NCBI GenBank assembly: GCA_016719565.1
Contig: JADJYU010000020.1
Span: forward strand, 28,258-92,257
Length of the DNA stretch: 64,000 nucleotides
Origin: Ignavibacteria bacterium
Lineage (GTDB): Bacteria > Bacteroidota > Ignavibacteria > Tepidaquicellales > Tepidaquicellaceae
Direction: 5' to 3'
Part shown: piece after piece, positions 17,610 to 27,300 of the stretch
How the letters are laid out: the number at the start of each line of letters is the position of its first letter
How positions within the stretch are numbered: position 1 is the stretch's first letter
Made by a program: the position numbers and the translations under genes
Notes under the pieces: model-generated
Databases searched by the model: none
The model's input: only the letters and a program-made list of their open reading frames with translations
Told to the model about the DNA's origin: nothing

Positions 17610-18128
17610 TTGATCATTCCTCTTGAAAAATTTACCCCTGAGATAGAAGATAGTGTTTTCATAGCTTATAATGCAACAGTTATAGGCGAAGTAATATTAA
17701 GGAAAAATGTAAGCATATGGTTTAATTGTGTGCTGAGAGGGGATGTAAGCAGAATATTTATTGATGAGAGGACAAACATTCAGGACGGAAGTATAATACA
17801 CACATCAGGCGGCAGATCAGAGGTTATGATAGGTAAAGATGTTACGGTCGGACATAATGCAATTGTGCATGGATGTCTTATAAAAGATAATGTTTTGGTG
17901 GGAATGGGTTCAGTGATCCTTGATGACGCTGTAGTAAATTCAAATTCAATAGTCGCTGCAGGCTCAGTAGTAAAGGAAGGATTTGAAATTCCCGAAGGAG
18001 TACTGTCGGCAGGTGTTCCTGCAAAGATAATCCGGGATATTTCCGATGAAGAGATAATGAAGATAACACAAAGCGCTCTGCACTATACTGAAAATGCAAT
18101 AAAGTATAAAAACTCACAGAGAATGTGA
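17610..18128 (+). CDS. gamma-carbonic anhydrase family (left-handed beta-helix) protein
   Basis: A 172-residue hexapeptide-repeat trimer of the YrdA/PaaY/gamma-carbonic anhydrase type. Seen: the SIWFNCVLRGD motif, TNIQDGSIIHTSGG with His64, and VTVGHNAIVHGC with His82 and His87, giving three zinc-ligand histidines. A GVPAKIIRD turn and a terminal helix follow. Length is normal. The start is TTG at 17610, 41 bases after the E2-like gene. Many members lack measurable carbonic anhydrase activity, so the exact reaction is uncertain. Confidence 0.9.
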   Translation: MIIPLEKFTPEIEDSVFIAYNATVIGEVILRKNVSIWFNCVLRGDVSRIFIDERTNIQDGSIIHTSGGRSEVMIGKDVTVGHNAIVHGCLIKDNVLVGMGSVILDDAVVNSNSIVAAGSVVKEGFEIPEGVLSAGVPAKIIRDISDEEIMKITQSALHYTENAIKYKNSQRM

Positions 18129-18145
18129 AAATTGATTTTAATAGA

Positions 18146-18173
18146 TTGACAAAAAATAGTGATGAGATATTAT
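18146..18173 (+). promoter_or_regulatory. candidate sigma-70-type promoter
   Basis: TTGACA at 18146-18151, a 16-base spacer, TATTAT at 18168-18173, in the 175-base gap before the gene at 18304. A second TTGACA begins at 18177 with a weaker TATTTT 17 bases later. Chance matches are possible in such AT-rich DNA. Confidence 0.35.
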
Positions 18174-18303
18174 CAATTGACAAAGTTATATTATATCTAT
18201 ATTTTTATATGCAAATTTTAAGTTCTTAATTTGTATACAATGATATTTAATTCCTGATCCGGTAAATATCTCTAAAAAGTAATTTAAATTAATTCTTAGA
18301 TAA

Positions 18304-18723
18304 TTGAAAAGTAATCAGCTGAGCGAAGAGATAATCAGTAAAATAGAAGGTTTGTTTTCTGAAAAACTCATTAAATCCGAAAATTCTTACACCTTAAATA
18401 TATCACATAAGAATATAAATTCGAATATTTGTCTTGATATATATCCTGAAGACGGGAATTTATATCTTGTATCGGTTTATACAAACAATACACATCTTCA
18501 GCTCCAGTCATGCAGTAATATGATCATCAGCGATATGCTTGAAGAAATAATATTTATTTCCGAAAATGATGTTCAGATCTCAGGATTAATAATTTCCAAG
18601 TCAGGTGACTGCTCCTTATATTCAAATATTGACCGGAAAACACTGAAGACTGATTTTTCCGAACTGAATTCCGAAAAACTCCTGGCTGCAATAGCCTTGT
18701 CAGTATCAGAAACTTTGATCTGA
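18304..18723 (+). CDS. hypothetical protein upstream of ybeY
   Basis: A 139-residue protein that I do not recognise. TTG start. It alternates charged helices and short strands, has no signal peptide or membrane segment, and has two cysteines in the central part (NICLDIY, LQSCSNM). The C-terminus ends in a helical LLAAIALSVSETLI and has no glycine tail, so it is not an evident ubiquitin-like protein. It is 26 bases ahead of ybeY and begins a run of closely spaced genes through xerC/D. Probably cytoplasmic; function unknown. Confidence 0.6.
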   Translation: MKSNQLSEEIISKIEGLFSEKLIKSENSYTLNISHKNINSNICLDIYPEDGNLYLVSVYTNNTHLQLQSCSNMIISDMLEEIIFISENDVQISGLIISKSGDCSLYSNIDRKTLKTDFSELNSEKLLAAIALSVSETLI

Positions 18724-18749
18724 ATATTGAGTTAAATTTATTCCAGAAC

Positions 18750-19181
18750 TTGAAGATTAATTTCATTTACAACACAGAAAAAATTTCCTTAACAGACAGA
18801 AGAAAAATTAATAAAGGTTTAAAAGAAATAACGGCATTGGTTTCAAAAGAGGAAAAGTTTGATCCGGAATATATAAATTTTATTTTCTGTGATGATAAAT
18901 TTATCAGAAAGATCAACAGGAAATATTTAGGTCATGATTATGAAACTGATATTCTGACATTTTTTGATGAGGATGATTCCGGAATAACCGAAGGAGAGCT
19001 GCTGATCTCACTGGATACAGTGAAAAGAAATTCAGAGTTCTATAAAACTGATTTTAGAAATGAACTAAACAGAGTTGCAGTTCACGGTTTACTGCACTTG
19101 TGCGGATATAATGATACAAAGCTTTCAGAACAAAAAGTTATCAGAAAAAAAGAAGATTATTATTTAAAAAAAAACAGTTAA
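18750..19181 (+). CDS. ybeY: endoribonuclease YbeY (rRNA maturation factor)
   Basis: Single-strand endoribonuclease for 16S rRNA maturation and ribosome quality control; 143 residues. Seen: the zinc motif HGLLHLCGYND with His112, His116 and Asp122. The third ligand is Asp in place of the His found in E. coli; I recall the same variant in Bacteroidota. The ETDILTFF block at 65-72 is conserved. TTG start. The stop codon overlaps the next gene by one base (taATG). Confidence 0.92.
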   Translation: MKINFIYNTEKISLTDRRKINKGLKEITALVSKEEKFDPEYINFIFCDDKFIRKINRKYLGHDYETDILTFFDEDDSGITEGELLISLDTVKRNSEFYKTDFRNELNRVAVHGLLHLCGYNDTKLSEQKVIRKKEDYYLKKNS

Positions 19182-19663
19182 TGCAGGAAAAAATATTCGA
19201 ACTTATTGTAAACATTCTCAATGAAATGCAGGAGAAAAAAGAATTCAAAGAGATTGATATAAATAAGTACACCAGCGAAGGATACACGAGAGCGGAAATT
19301 AACACTGCTTTTGCTTGGATATTCTCTAAAATCGAAAGCAGTGAACTGATCTATAACGAAAAAGGAAAAAAGACTAAATCTTTAAAGACTCCGAGAGCTC
19401 CGAGGTCTCACAGAGTTTATCACAAATTCGAGAAAAATTTATTTACAAAGGAAGCTCTGGGATATCTTATACAGCTTAAGGAACTCGGCATTATTTCGGA
19501 CCTGGATGAGGAATCGATCATTGACAAACTGATCTCAGCAGGGTACAAGGATATCGGCATTGATGAAATCAAAATGATTGCCTCAACAATGGTTTTCCTT
19601 TCAGATGATCCGGATAATAAAATTAACAGGCTCATACTACAGAACAATGACACCATAAATTGA
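19181..19663 (+). CDS. smg: Smg/DUF494 family protein
   Basis: A 160-residue helical protein with the layout of Smg (DUF494): an N-terminal helix pair (ELIVNILNEM), an AFAWIFSKI segment matching the family AL-WL motif, an R-Y-hydrophobic block near 78 (HRVYHKFEKN), LGYLIQLKELGIISDLDEESIID, and a C-terminal IDEIKMIASTMVFLSDDP. Smg genes often sit beside dprA or topA, and here topA follows 32 bases later. Molecular function is not established. The family call is good but from memory. Confidence 0.72.
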   Translation: MQEKIFELIVNILNEMQEKKEFKEIDINKYTSEGYTRAEINTAFAWIFSKIESSELIYNEKGKKTKSLKTPRAPRSHRVYHKFEKNLFTKEALGYLIQLKELGIISDLDEESIIDKLISAGYKDIGIDEIKMIASTMVFLSDDPDNKINRLILQNNDTIN

Positions 19664-19695
19664 TTTCATAATAACAGAATTTAATTGATAACTAA

Positions 19696-22044
19696 TTGAA
19701 AAAAAAATCTTTAGTAATAGTAGAATCACCTTCCAAAGCAAAAACAATAAATAAATATCTTGGCAAAGATTTTATAGTGGAAGCGACCGTCGGTCACATA
19801 AAAGACCTTCCCAAAAGTAAAATGAATGTAGATCTTGAGAATGATTTCACGGCAACATTCGGAGTCATTCCGGGCAAGGAAAATGTTATAAGGAATTTAA
19901 AAAAATTAGCTTCCTCATCAGATAAAGTATATATCGCAACAGATCCGGATCGTGAAGGAGAGGCAATTGCATCTGATATTGCAGATGAAATAGTTACCAA
20001 AAAGGATAAGATACAGAGAGTTCTTTTTAATGAAATTACCAAGTCCGGTATAGAAAAAGCAATGAGCAGCGGAAGAAAGATCGATGAGAATCTTGTATCA
20101 GCTCAGGTTGCAAGAAGAGTAATGGACAGAATCCTCGGTTATAAAGTAAGTCCTTTTTTGTGGAAAACTTTTTATTTCGGACTGTCAGCGGGCAGAGTTC
20201 AGTCAGTAGCTCTCAGAATTATTTGTGAAAGAGAAGAAGAGATAGATAAATTCAAACCGAAGGAATACTGGTCTATAGAAGGATTGTTTGCAAAGCCATC
20301 CGGAAATTCGAAGCCTTTCAGAGCGAAATTATTTAAGATAAATGATGACACGCTGAAGTTTGACGGAGAAAAACCATGCATTGAAAATATAGATCAGGCA
20401 TATAAAATAATGCAGGAGCTTCGGGAAAATAAATATAAGATCACTGATATTCAGGTAAAGGAAGTAAAAAGAAATGCTCCCGCGCCGTTTACTACCAGCG
20501 TACTGCAGCAGACTGCATCTTCAAGACTTGGATTCTCGCCGAAAAAAACAATGATGCTTGCGCAGAAACTCTATGAAGGTATTGAAGGAAATAAGGAAGA
20601 AGGTCTTGTAGGTCTGATCACTTATATGAGAACGGATTCTACCAGAGTAAGCGGTGAAGCCGTAGATTCCGCAAGAGGTTTTATTGGTGAAAACTACGGG
20701 AAAGAATATCTGCCGGATCAGCCGAAAGAATTCAAAACAAAAAAGAAGAATACTCAGGACGCGCATGAAGCTATAAGACCGACAGATGTTAACCGAAAAC
20801 CGGAGGATATGAAGAAACTTGGAAAAGATCTTTATTCACTGTATGATCTTATATGGAAAAGATTTGTAGCTTCTCAAATGTCGCAGGCAGTACTTGATCA
20901 GAAGACTGTAATAATCACAGCAATGTCTCCGAGAGGCAGTAAGAATGTTTATCTGTTTAAGGCAACAGGAAGTGTGCTGAAGTTCAGCGGATTTCTTAAA
21001 GTAAATGAAGATAATTCCGAGGATAACACCGACAAACCGGACAATGCTGAAAGCGAGGACGACATTACTTTGATTCCATCCGACCTGAACCTGAATGATA
21101 TGGTGAAAGCTGTCAGCATGAATCAGGAACAGCATTATACGAACCCTCCTCCGAGATATACTGAAAGCAGTCTTATAAAGCAGCTTGATAAACTGGGTAT
21201 CGGCAGACCGAGTACCTTTGCCGCTATAGTCTCAACTGTAATAAACAGAATGTATGTAGAGCTGAAAGAGAAAAAATTATACGCCACTAATTTAGGTAAA
21301 GCAGTAAATAAGATCCTGTCTGAACATTTCAAGGATGTTATAAGCGCAAACTTCACTGCGCAAATGGAAACGGAGCTTGATACTATTGCAAGCGGGAAGA
21401 GCACTTATCTGAAAGTGATGGAAGATTTTTATAATCCTTTTAATTCTGATCTGACTGAAGCTGATTCCATTGCAGCTCAGATCAAGAAAGGACTTGTCGA
21501 AAAGACAGATACGGAATGTCCCGAATGCGGAAAGGAAACAGGAGCCAAACTGGAAAAGAAATGGAGCCGTAACGGACAGTTCCTTTCCTGTGAAAGATTT
21601 CCGAAATGTAAAGGAGCATTACCGCTTGAGATGCCGACTGAAAAAGATCTGGAAATGGCGAAAGACATTATTTGTGATATTTGCAGCAGTCCGATGACAA
21701 TTAAAGTCGGTAAGTACGGGAAATTTTACGGATGTACAAACTATCCAAAGTGTAAAGGGATCAAACCAGTTACATTAGGTATAGAATGTCCCAAATGCGG
21801 AAAAGGTGAGATCCTTCAGCGTAAATCAAAAGGCGGGAGATTCTTTTACGGATGTACAAAATATCCGGACTGTGATTTTATCGCCAATACTTTACCTGTG
21901 ATTCAGACCTGTACAAACTGCGGAAATAAATATCTTCTTAAGAAGTCTTCAAAAAAAGACGGAGACTATCTGGAATGTCCGGAATGTAAAAACAGAACTG
22001 AAGATCAGACTGTAAACGAAAATGAACTTTCTGAAAAAGATTAA
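19696..22044 (+). CDS. topA: DNA topoisomerase I (type IA)
   Basis: Relaxes negative supercoils; 782 residues. Seen: the Toprim domain VIVESPSKAKTINKYLG (7-23), TDPDREGEA at 82-90 (metal-binding acids), the active-site Tyr310 in GLITYMRTDSTR, and an intact core to about 580. Four C-terminal zinc-ribbon repeats follow, each with paired cysteines (CPECGK, CDICSS, CPKCGK, CTNCGN), giving a long DNA-binding tail. TTG start at 19696, in the smg-topA-xer gene order. Confidence 0.96.
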   Translation: MKKKSLVIVESPSKAKTINKYLGKDFIVEATVGHIKDLPKSKMNVDLENDFTATFGVIPGKENVIRNLKKLASSSDKVYIATDPDREGEAIASDIADEIVTKKDKIQRVLFNEITKSGIEKAMSSGRKIDENLVSAQVARRVMDRILGYKVSPFLWKTFYFGLSAGRVQSVALRIICEREEEIDKFKPKEYWSIEGLFAKPSGNSKPFRAKLFKINDDTLKFDGEKPCIENIDQAYKIMQELRENKYKITDIQVKEVKRNAPAPFTTSVLQQTASSRLGFSPKKTMMLAQKLYEGIEGNKEEGLVGLITYMRTDSTRVSGEAVDSARGFIGENYGKEYLPDQPKEFKTKKKNTQDAHEAIRPTDVNRKPEDMKKLGKDLYSLYDLIWKRFVASQMSQAVLDQKTVIITAMSPRGSKNVYLFKATGSVLKFSGFLKVNEDNSEDNTDKPDNAESEDDITLIPSDLNLNDMVKAVSMNQEQHYTNPPPRYTESSLIKQLDKLGIGRPSTFAAIVSTVINRMYVELKEKKLYATNLGKAVNKILSEHFKDVISANFTAQMETELDTIASGKSTYLKVMEDFYNPFNSDLTEADSIAAQIKKGLVEKTDTECPECGKETGAKLEKKWSRNGQFLSCERFPKCKGALPLEMPTEKDLEMAKDIICDICSSPMTIKVGKYGKFYGCTNYPKCKGIKPVTLGIECPKCGKGEILQRKSKGGRFFYGCTKYPDCDFIANTLPVIQTCTNCGNKYLLKKSSKKDGDYLECPECKNRTEDQTVNENELSEKD

Positions 22045-22070
22045 ATTCATTTAACTTAATATAATTTATT

Positions 22071-23039
22071 TTGAATAAATCTTCTGATGAACATATAGAA
22101 GAATTTCTTAACTATTTAAAATTCAACAGAAACTATTCGGATAATACCGTTATTTCGTATGAGAATGATCTCAGACAGCTTTTTCAGTATGCGCGAAAAT
22201 CAGGTGCAGTAAATACCAATGAAGATATAGCTCATGACAAACTTGATCTGATCTTTCTGAAAACATTTATTGCGGAGCTGTCGGATCCGTTTAAAAAGGA
22301 AGGCAAATATTCGAAGAAGACTATTTCAAGAAAGATCTCCGTTGTGAAGTCATTTTATAAATTTCTTTATAAAAATAAATATATCTCCAAAAATTTTTCT
22401 TCATCTCTCATTTTTCCAAAACTTAATAAAAAACTGCCTTCAATACTCAGTGAAAGTGAACTGAATAAACTGCTCGGTGAAAAATATTTAACTGAACTCA
22501 GCATACTTGACAAAACTATCATTGAATTATTTTACAGCACCGGGATCCGGCTTTCTGAACTGATCGATCTGAAAATACATAATGTCGATCTTGCCGGCAG
22601 AACCATAAAAGTAAAAGGTAAAGGTTCAAAGGAAAGGATTGTTCCTTTTGGAGGTGAAGCTGAGAAATCTCTCAGAAATTATTTACAGATCAGGGTTATT
22701 TGTAATGTAAACGGAATTGACAATTTATTTATGGATAATGCCGGAAAGAAACTATATCCTATGAAAGTAAGGAGAATGATAAAAAAGAATTTGTCCCTTG
22801 TTACACAAAGCAGTAAAAGATCTCCTCACGTACTGCGACATTCATTTGCAACGCATCTTCTTGACAACGGAGCTGACATCAGAGCCGTAAAGGATCTGCT
22901 GGGTCATGAAAGTCTTTCCACTACACAGGTTTATACTCACGTCACACCTGAACGTCTCAAAAAAGTTTACAAACAGGCTCATCCGAGATCCTTAATCATT
23001 AATCAATTAATATCAAATTACTTTAAAACATTCTTTTAG
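22071..23039 (+). CDS. xerC: tyrosine recombinase XerC/XerD
   Basis: Site-specific recombinase resolving chromosome dimers at dif; 322 residues. Seen: the N-terminal SAM-like core-binding domain and all catalytic positions: Arg160 (STGIRLSEL), Lys near 184 (KGKGSKER), His253-x2-Arg256 (HVLRHSFATHLL), His279 (LLGHESLSTTQ) and Tyr288 (VYTHV). TTG start 26 bases after topA. XerC and XerD cannot be separated safely by eye. The extra C-terminal 15 residues overlap the convergent methyltransferase gene by 27 bases. Housekeeping context argues against a mobile element. Confidence 0.93.
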   Translation: MNKSSDEHIEEFLNYLKFNRNYSDNTVISYENDLRQLFQYARKSGAVNTNEDIAHDKLDLIFLKTFIAELSDPFKKEGKYSKKTISRKISVVKSFYKFLYKNKYISKNFSSSLIFPKLNKKLPSILSESELNKLLGEKYLTELSILDKTIIELFYSTGIRLSELIDLKIHNVDLAGRTIKVKGKGSKERIVPFGGEAEKSLRNYLQIRVICNVNGIDNLFMDNAGKKLYPMKVRRMIKKNLSLVTQSSKRSPHVLRHSFATHLLDNGADIRAVKDLLGHESLSTTQVYTHVTPERLKKVYKQAHPRSLIINQLISNYFKTFF

Positions 23040-23612
23040 AAGGTAGTAAGTAATTATTATTGCGGAAGTAATTAAAAATGCCTGAAGAGAACGTCTCTCG
23101 GATCTTAATCCGTTTTTAACATTTAGCTCAAGACCTGATTTAATATGATCAGGTAATTGGGTGAACTTAGGAATAAACCTGCCCACCGTCTTTTTGTAAT
23201 CCGAATATACTTTTGTGAATTTGTTTTGAAGGAATTCTTCTTCGGCAAGTACAATGCAATGATACTGAAAGAAAAAAAATATGAAAGCAAATATCTGCAG
23301 ATAAGGAGACAATGCATTGCTCATTATCCCTATACCGATATAAATGAGAATGTTGCCTGCATACAGCGGATTTCTGATAACGGAATATGGACCCTGTGTA
23401 ACCAGATATGTTCCTCCTACACCTGAAGTAGTTCTTGTTTCACTTCCTGCAAAGCTGACTGACCAGATACGTATAAGTTCTCCGGATAAAGCAATTGTAA
23501 AACCAATAACAATAGAAGTCAGAGTCGGCTCCATAAATATCAGCATAAGAAAAACAAACGGCAGAGGTATGTAGCTTCTGTATTTAAAAAATATACTTCC
23601 TAATTCTTTCAT
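23013..23612 (-). CDS. isoprenylcysteine carboxyl methyltransferase-family membrane protein
   Basis: A 199-residue integral membrane methyltransferase of the ICMT/PEMT superfamily. Seen: four to five hydrophobic segments, the SAM-binding-region motif VTQGPYSVIRNPLYAGNI (about 89-106), and EEEFLQNKFTKVYSDYKKTVGRFIPK near the end, typical of the family. The substrate is unknown in bacteria (lipids or isoprenoid thiols). It is last in a minus-strand run GH2-like, smc, HAD-like, this gene. Its end overlaps xerC/D. Confidence 0.85.
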   Translation of the reverse strand: MKELGSIFFKYRSYIPLPFVFLMLIFMEPTLTSIVIGFTIALSGELIRIWSVSFAGSETRTTSGVGGTYLVTQGPYSVIRNPLYAGNILIYIGIGIMSNALSPYLQIFAFIFFFFQYHCIVLAEEEFLQNKFTKVYSDYKKTVGRFIPKFTQLPDHIKSGLELNVKNGLRSERRSLQAFLITSAIIITYYLLKECFKVI

Positions 23613-23654
23613 GTGATGTTTGATTAAATAAATTCAGATGAACTTTTTACGGAT

Positions 23655-24386
23655 TTATCCTCCAAGAAATAAATCCTTCCGTCTTACACGGGCTTCATTC
23701 TTTTGTTTAAAATACTTTCTGTTTTCAGGTTTGCTGATTTTATGAATTATATCTTCAAAATCATTAAACTCAAAATAAGTAATATTATTTTTCCAGCAGT
23801 ATGACGCAAGCTTTCCCTTTGCAAATACTATGTCAGCAAATCCGCTTACACAACTGTCAGAAATGCTGTCTCCAATCAGTACAGATATTTCATTTTCAAG
23901 ATCATTAATATGAGAAACCAGAATATTTCTTTTACAGGTATTGCATAGTCTGCAGTATTCATCCGTGTATGGGTAAAATATTTCAGACTTCCCTGAAACG
24001 GGATCCATTTTTAAAATGCCGGTATAACTTTTTAATGACAGATTATCTTTCTTAAAAACCGGATCTGTGAAACTGTCAATACAGTCGCTGAAAATTATAA
24101 TCTCAAAATCATTATCTGAACAGTATTTCACAAACTTAATGAAAGAACTGCAAAACTCAGGAGTTTCTTCTGCATTATTAAATTTACTCTGAAAAAAATT
24201 TCCTGTAAAATCATACAATGCAGCATAAAAATCTCTTGTACTAAGTGATCCGTATTCATACTCCTTAAATCTTTCACTGAACAATTCTTTTTTATCTGTA
24301 AATTGCAGCAAATAATTTAAATAAGAGTCGCTTTCATTCAGGGCGGTACTAAATTCGCAGAAAATCTTAAGCCTGAAGTTTCTCAT
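23655..24386 (-). CDS. HAD-superfamily protein, MtnX-like, catalytic motif degenerate
   Basis: A 243-residue protein whose body matches MtnX-type HAD phosphatases: motif II IIIFSDCID (about 95-103), a C-rich insert CRLCNTCKRN, motif IV LIGDSISDSCVSGFADIVFAKGKL, and a C-terminal helix. Motif I, normally CDFDGT with the nucleophilic Asp, here reads FCEFSTAL, so both acidic positions of DxD are altered. It is therefore probably not an active phosphatase by the usual chemistry. The gene begins inside the 3' end of smc (20-base overlap), so translation is likely coupled. Confidence 0.7.
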   Translation of the reverse strand: MRNFRLKIFCEFSTALNESDSYLNYLLQFTDKKELFSERFKEYEYGSLSTRDFYAALYDFTGNFFQSKFNNAEETPEFCSSFIKFVKYCSDNDFEIIIFSDCIDSFTDPVFKKDNLSLKSYTGILKMDPVSGKSEIFYPYTDEYCRLCNTCKRNILVSHINDLENEISVLIGDSISDSCVSGFADIVFAKGKLASYCWKNNITYFEFNDFEDIIHKISKPENRKYFKQKNEARVRRKDLFLGG

Positions 24387-27300
24387 CAGACTTGAATTTA
24401 GTCTCTACTATTGTAGTGATCCCGGCTTCCTGCATAGTTACTCCGTAAAGTCTGTCAACGGATTCCATTGTCCTTTCATTGTGAGTAATAAGTATAAACT
24501 GAGTGTTGTCTGAAAATTTCCTGATCATATTATTGAATCTTCCGAGGTTGGCAACATCAAGCGGAGCGTCGACTTCATCAAGAACGCAGAACGGCGACGG
24601 CTTAACAAGATAAATTGCAAAGAGAAGCGCTATAGCGGTCAGCGTCTTCTCGCCGCCGGATAAGAGCTCAATAGAAGTCGGGCGTTTACCGCGCGGCTTT
24701 GCAATTATCTCGATCTTAGCTTCCAGCGGATCTTCCTCAGTTTTTCCGTCTTCATTTACTTCATGCACTATTCTCAGATTCGCTTCATCACCTTCTGAGA
24801 AAAGCTGTTTGAATATGTTAATAAAATTCTCACGTATATTTTCAAAAGTAGCCATGAATCTTTCACGGGCTTCTTTATTTATTCTGTCAATAGTCTTCCG
24901 TATATCCTTTTCAGATTCCAGAAGATCATTTTTCTGCTCAATAAGTTTCTCAAGCTCCGCCTTTTCATTTTCATAATCCTCAAATAGAAACTGCTGATAT
25001 CCGCCGCCAAGTCTTTTAAGTCTTTCATTCAGTGTATCTATTTCACTTTTGGATGCCGGCAGATCAAAGTCAGCAAAATATTCCGCAATGTTCTCTTCAC
25101 CTTCACTGTATGAAATATCCTTCTCATACTTTCGTAAAATATAATCCATTACCTGCGCGGACTTTATTTCATTCTCCTTTATCTTTACCTGAGCGTTAAT
25201 AAGTTTTTGAGAGACGGTATCAAAGTCAAGCCTGTTCTGCCTTTGCAGCAGATCGATTTTATACTGTTCAGCTTTCTTTTCTGAATACAATTTTCTTTCT
25301 TCTTCAAGTTTTCCGCTTATAACTTTTAATTCATCCTCGATCTTTAAGAGAATGTTCTTATTTTCTTCTGACTTTGATGCCAGCTCTTTAAGCTTCTCAT
25401 TATTCTCGCCTATATTTGAAGTGTTTGATCTGATCTGCTTTTCATTGTAAGAGATTGTATTTGAAATACGTATGCTGTTCTGTTCTTCGTTTTTATGTTC
25501 GTTCTTTAATTTTATTACTTCCAGATTAAAACTGTTATAATCAGCTGACTCCTGTGAAAAATTCTTTTCAATCTCATTGAATTCATCAGTAAGGAAAAGC
25601 AGTTCCTTGTCAAAGTTGAACTGTTCATTCTCAAATTTACTTAACTCTTTGATCTGTTCGTTAATTATCCTGTTGAGTTCTTTATTTGCTGCGGAAATAT
25701 CATCATACATTACTTCATTGCCTGAATATGTTTTATTTAACTGCTCCTTTTTGAATTCAAGCTTCGAAATTTCATTCTGTAATCTGTTTATATCGAACTT
25801 CAGATCTGCGCATATTTTTTTTCTTGCTTCATCGGGTACAGCTTCGAATTCAGTTATAAGTTTTTCTCTCTCTGTCTTTAATTCACTCAATCGCTTCCTG
25901 TTTTCTGTCAGAGAATTTTCTATGCCGTTTATAACTTTCTGTCTGCCGAGTCTGACTGATTCTTCATTTACTTTCCCGCCTGACCGGATAAAACCGTTAG
26001 TTACTATATCTCCTTCGAGTGTAATGAACTTATAATAATTATCTTCCGACAATTTTTTTGCAGTATTGAAATTATCCACTATGATATACTCATCAAGAAT
26101 ATACTTCATAAGTCTTAAGTGTCTGTCATCACTGCATTTTACAAATTCATCTGCAAATCCAAATACACCTTTATCCTTTATGAAAACAGGTTCCTCATCT
26201 ATAAATTCGAAATACTCAAATGTTTTGAAATTGAGCAGGTCGTTAAGTATAAAAGTAACTTTACCTTTTTGATTATCCGATAGCTTGTCAATAAGTAAAT
26301 CAAGTTTCCCGGAATCGTCAAGTATTATGTAGTTCGATATTTCACCGAGCGCTGTTTCTATGGCAATCTTAAATCTGTCCTCCACTTCTATCACATCGAG
26401 AATAGTAGAAACATTCTTCTCCTTCTCTTCATCAATAAGAAATTTTATTCCTTCGGCATAATCATTAAAATTATCAGAAAGCTCTTTAAGATGATCGGCT
26501 TTATTGTTCAGTTTATGGATCTCAATATCAAGCTCTGAAATTTCCTTTTCTTTTTCAGCCAGTTTTTTTCCTAAGGAAGATTTCTCCGATTCAGTGTCTT
26601 TCAGAATTTTTTCGGAGATCTTTAATTCGTCTGTAACTGATTTTATTTTTCCTTCAAATTCACCAACAGCTTTATCAGTCTCTTCCAGCTGAGTTAATAA
26701 TTCAGAGTTTGCAGCAGATAACTTTTCTAGCTGATTAAGATTATTGTCAAAGTTGATCTTATTTTTCTGATATTGTTCCTTTTTTTCATTAACAATCCCG
26801 GCGGATGCTTTTGCTCTTTGTGCAAGCTCAAGCATTTCATTCTTTTTTTCGTTAATGATCTTAATGCTTGCTTCTACCTTTGATTTCTTTTCCGCGAGTG
26901 AACTTTCGGACATGTAAATTGTATTTGCAAGAACTTTTACTTTCTGTCCTGTATCTTCAGCTTTCTCCCTGCTTTTCTCTATATTTTCTTTGAGTGATCC
27001 ATTCTCACCTGAAAGCCTGTTATTGTTTGAAGTTAAGTTGCTGATTTTTTCATCAAGAACAAGATTCTCTCTTTCAGTCTGATTAGCATTATCCTTAATA
27101 GTGTTATATTCAGATGTCAGTGCAGAAAGAGTTTCGTCAAGAGAGGAGAGTTCAGTCCTGAATTTATCAAGCTGCATGTCATTTACTCTTATCTCTTCAG
27201 AAAGCGATTCCTTTAATTTTATATTATCATCTTCCTTGTCTTTTATATCATTAATTTCTCTGATGAGCGATTCGTATTCAAATTTTCCTGTCTTAAGCTC

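Noticed and set aside
18304..18723. Ubiquitin-like partner for the E2-like protein
   Set aside because: No terminal Gly-Gly, wrong size, and separated by the carbonic anhydrase-like gene and a promoter-like gap.
22071..23039. Integrase of a mobile element
   Set aside because: It sits directly after topA with Xer length and motifs; no repeats, att-like sites or phage genes nearby.
25577..26035. Plus-strand open frames inside smc and other long genes
   Set aside because: They are opposite-strand shadows, rich in Ser/Leu/Phe, with no family features.
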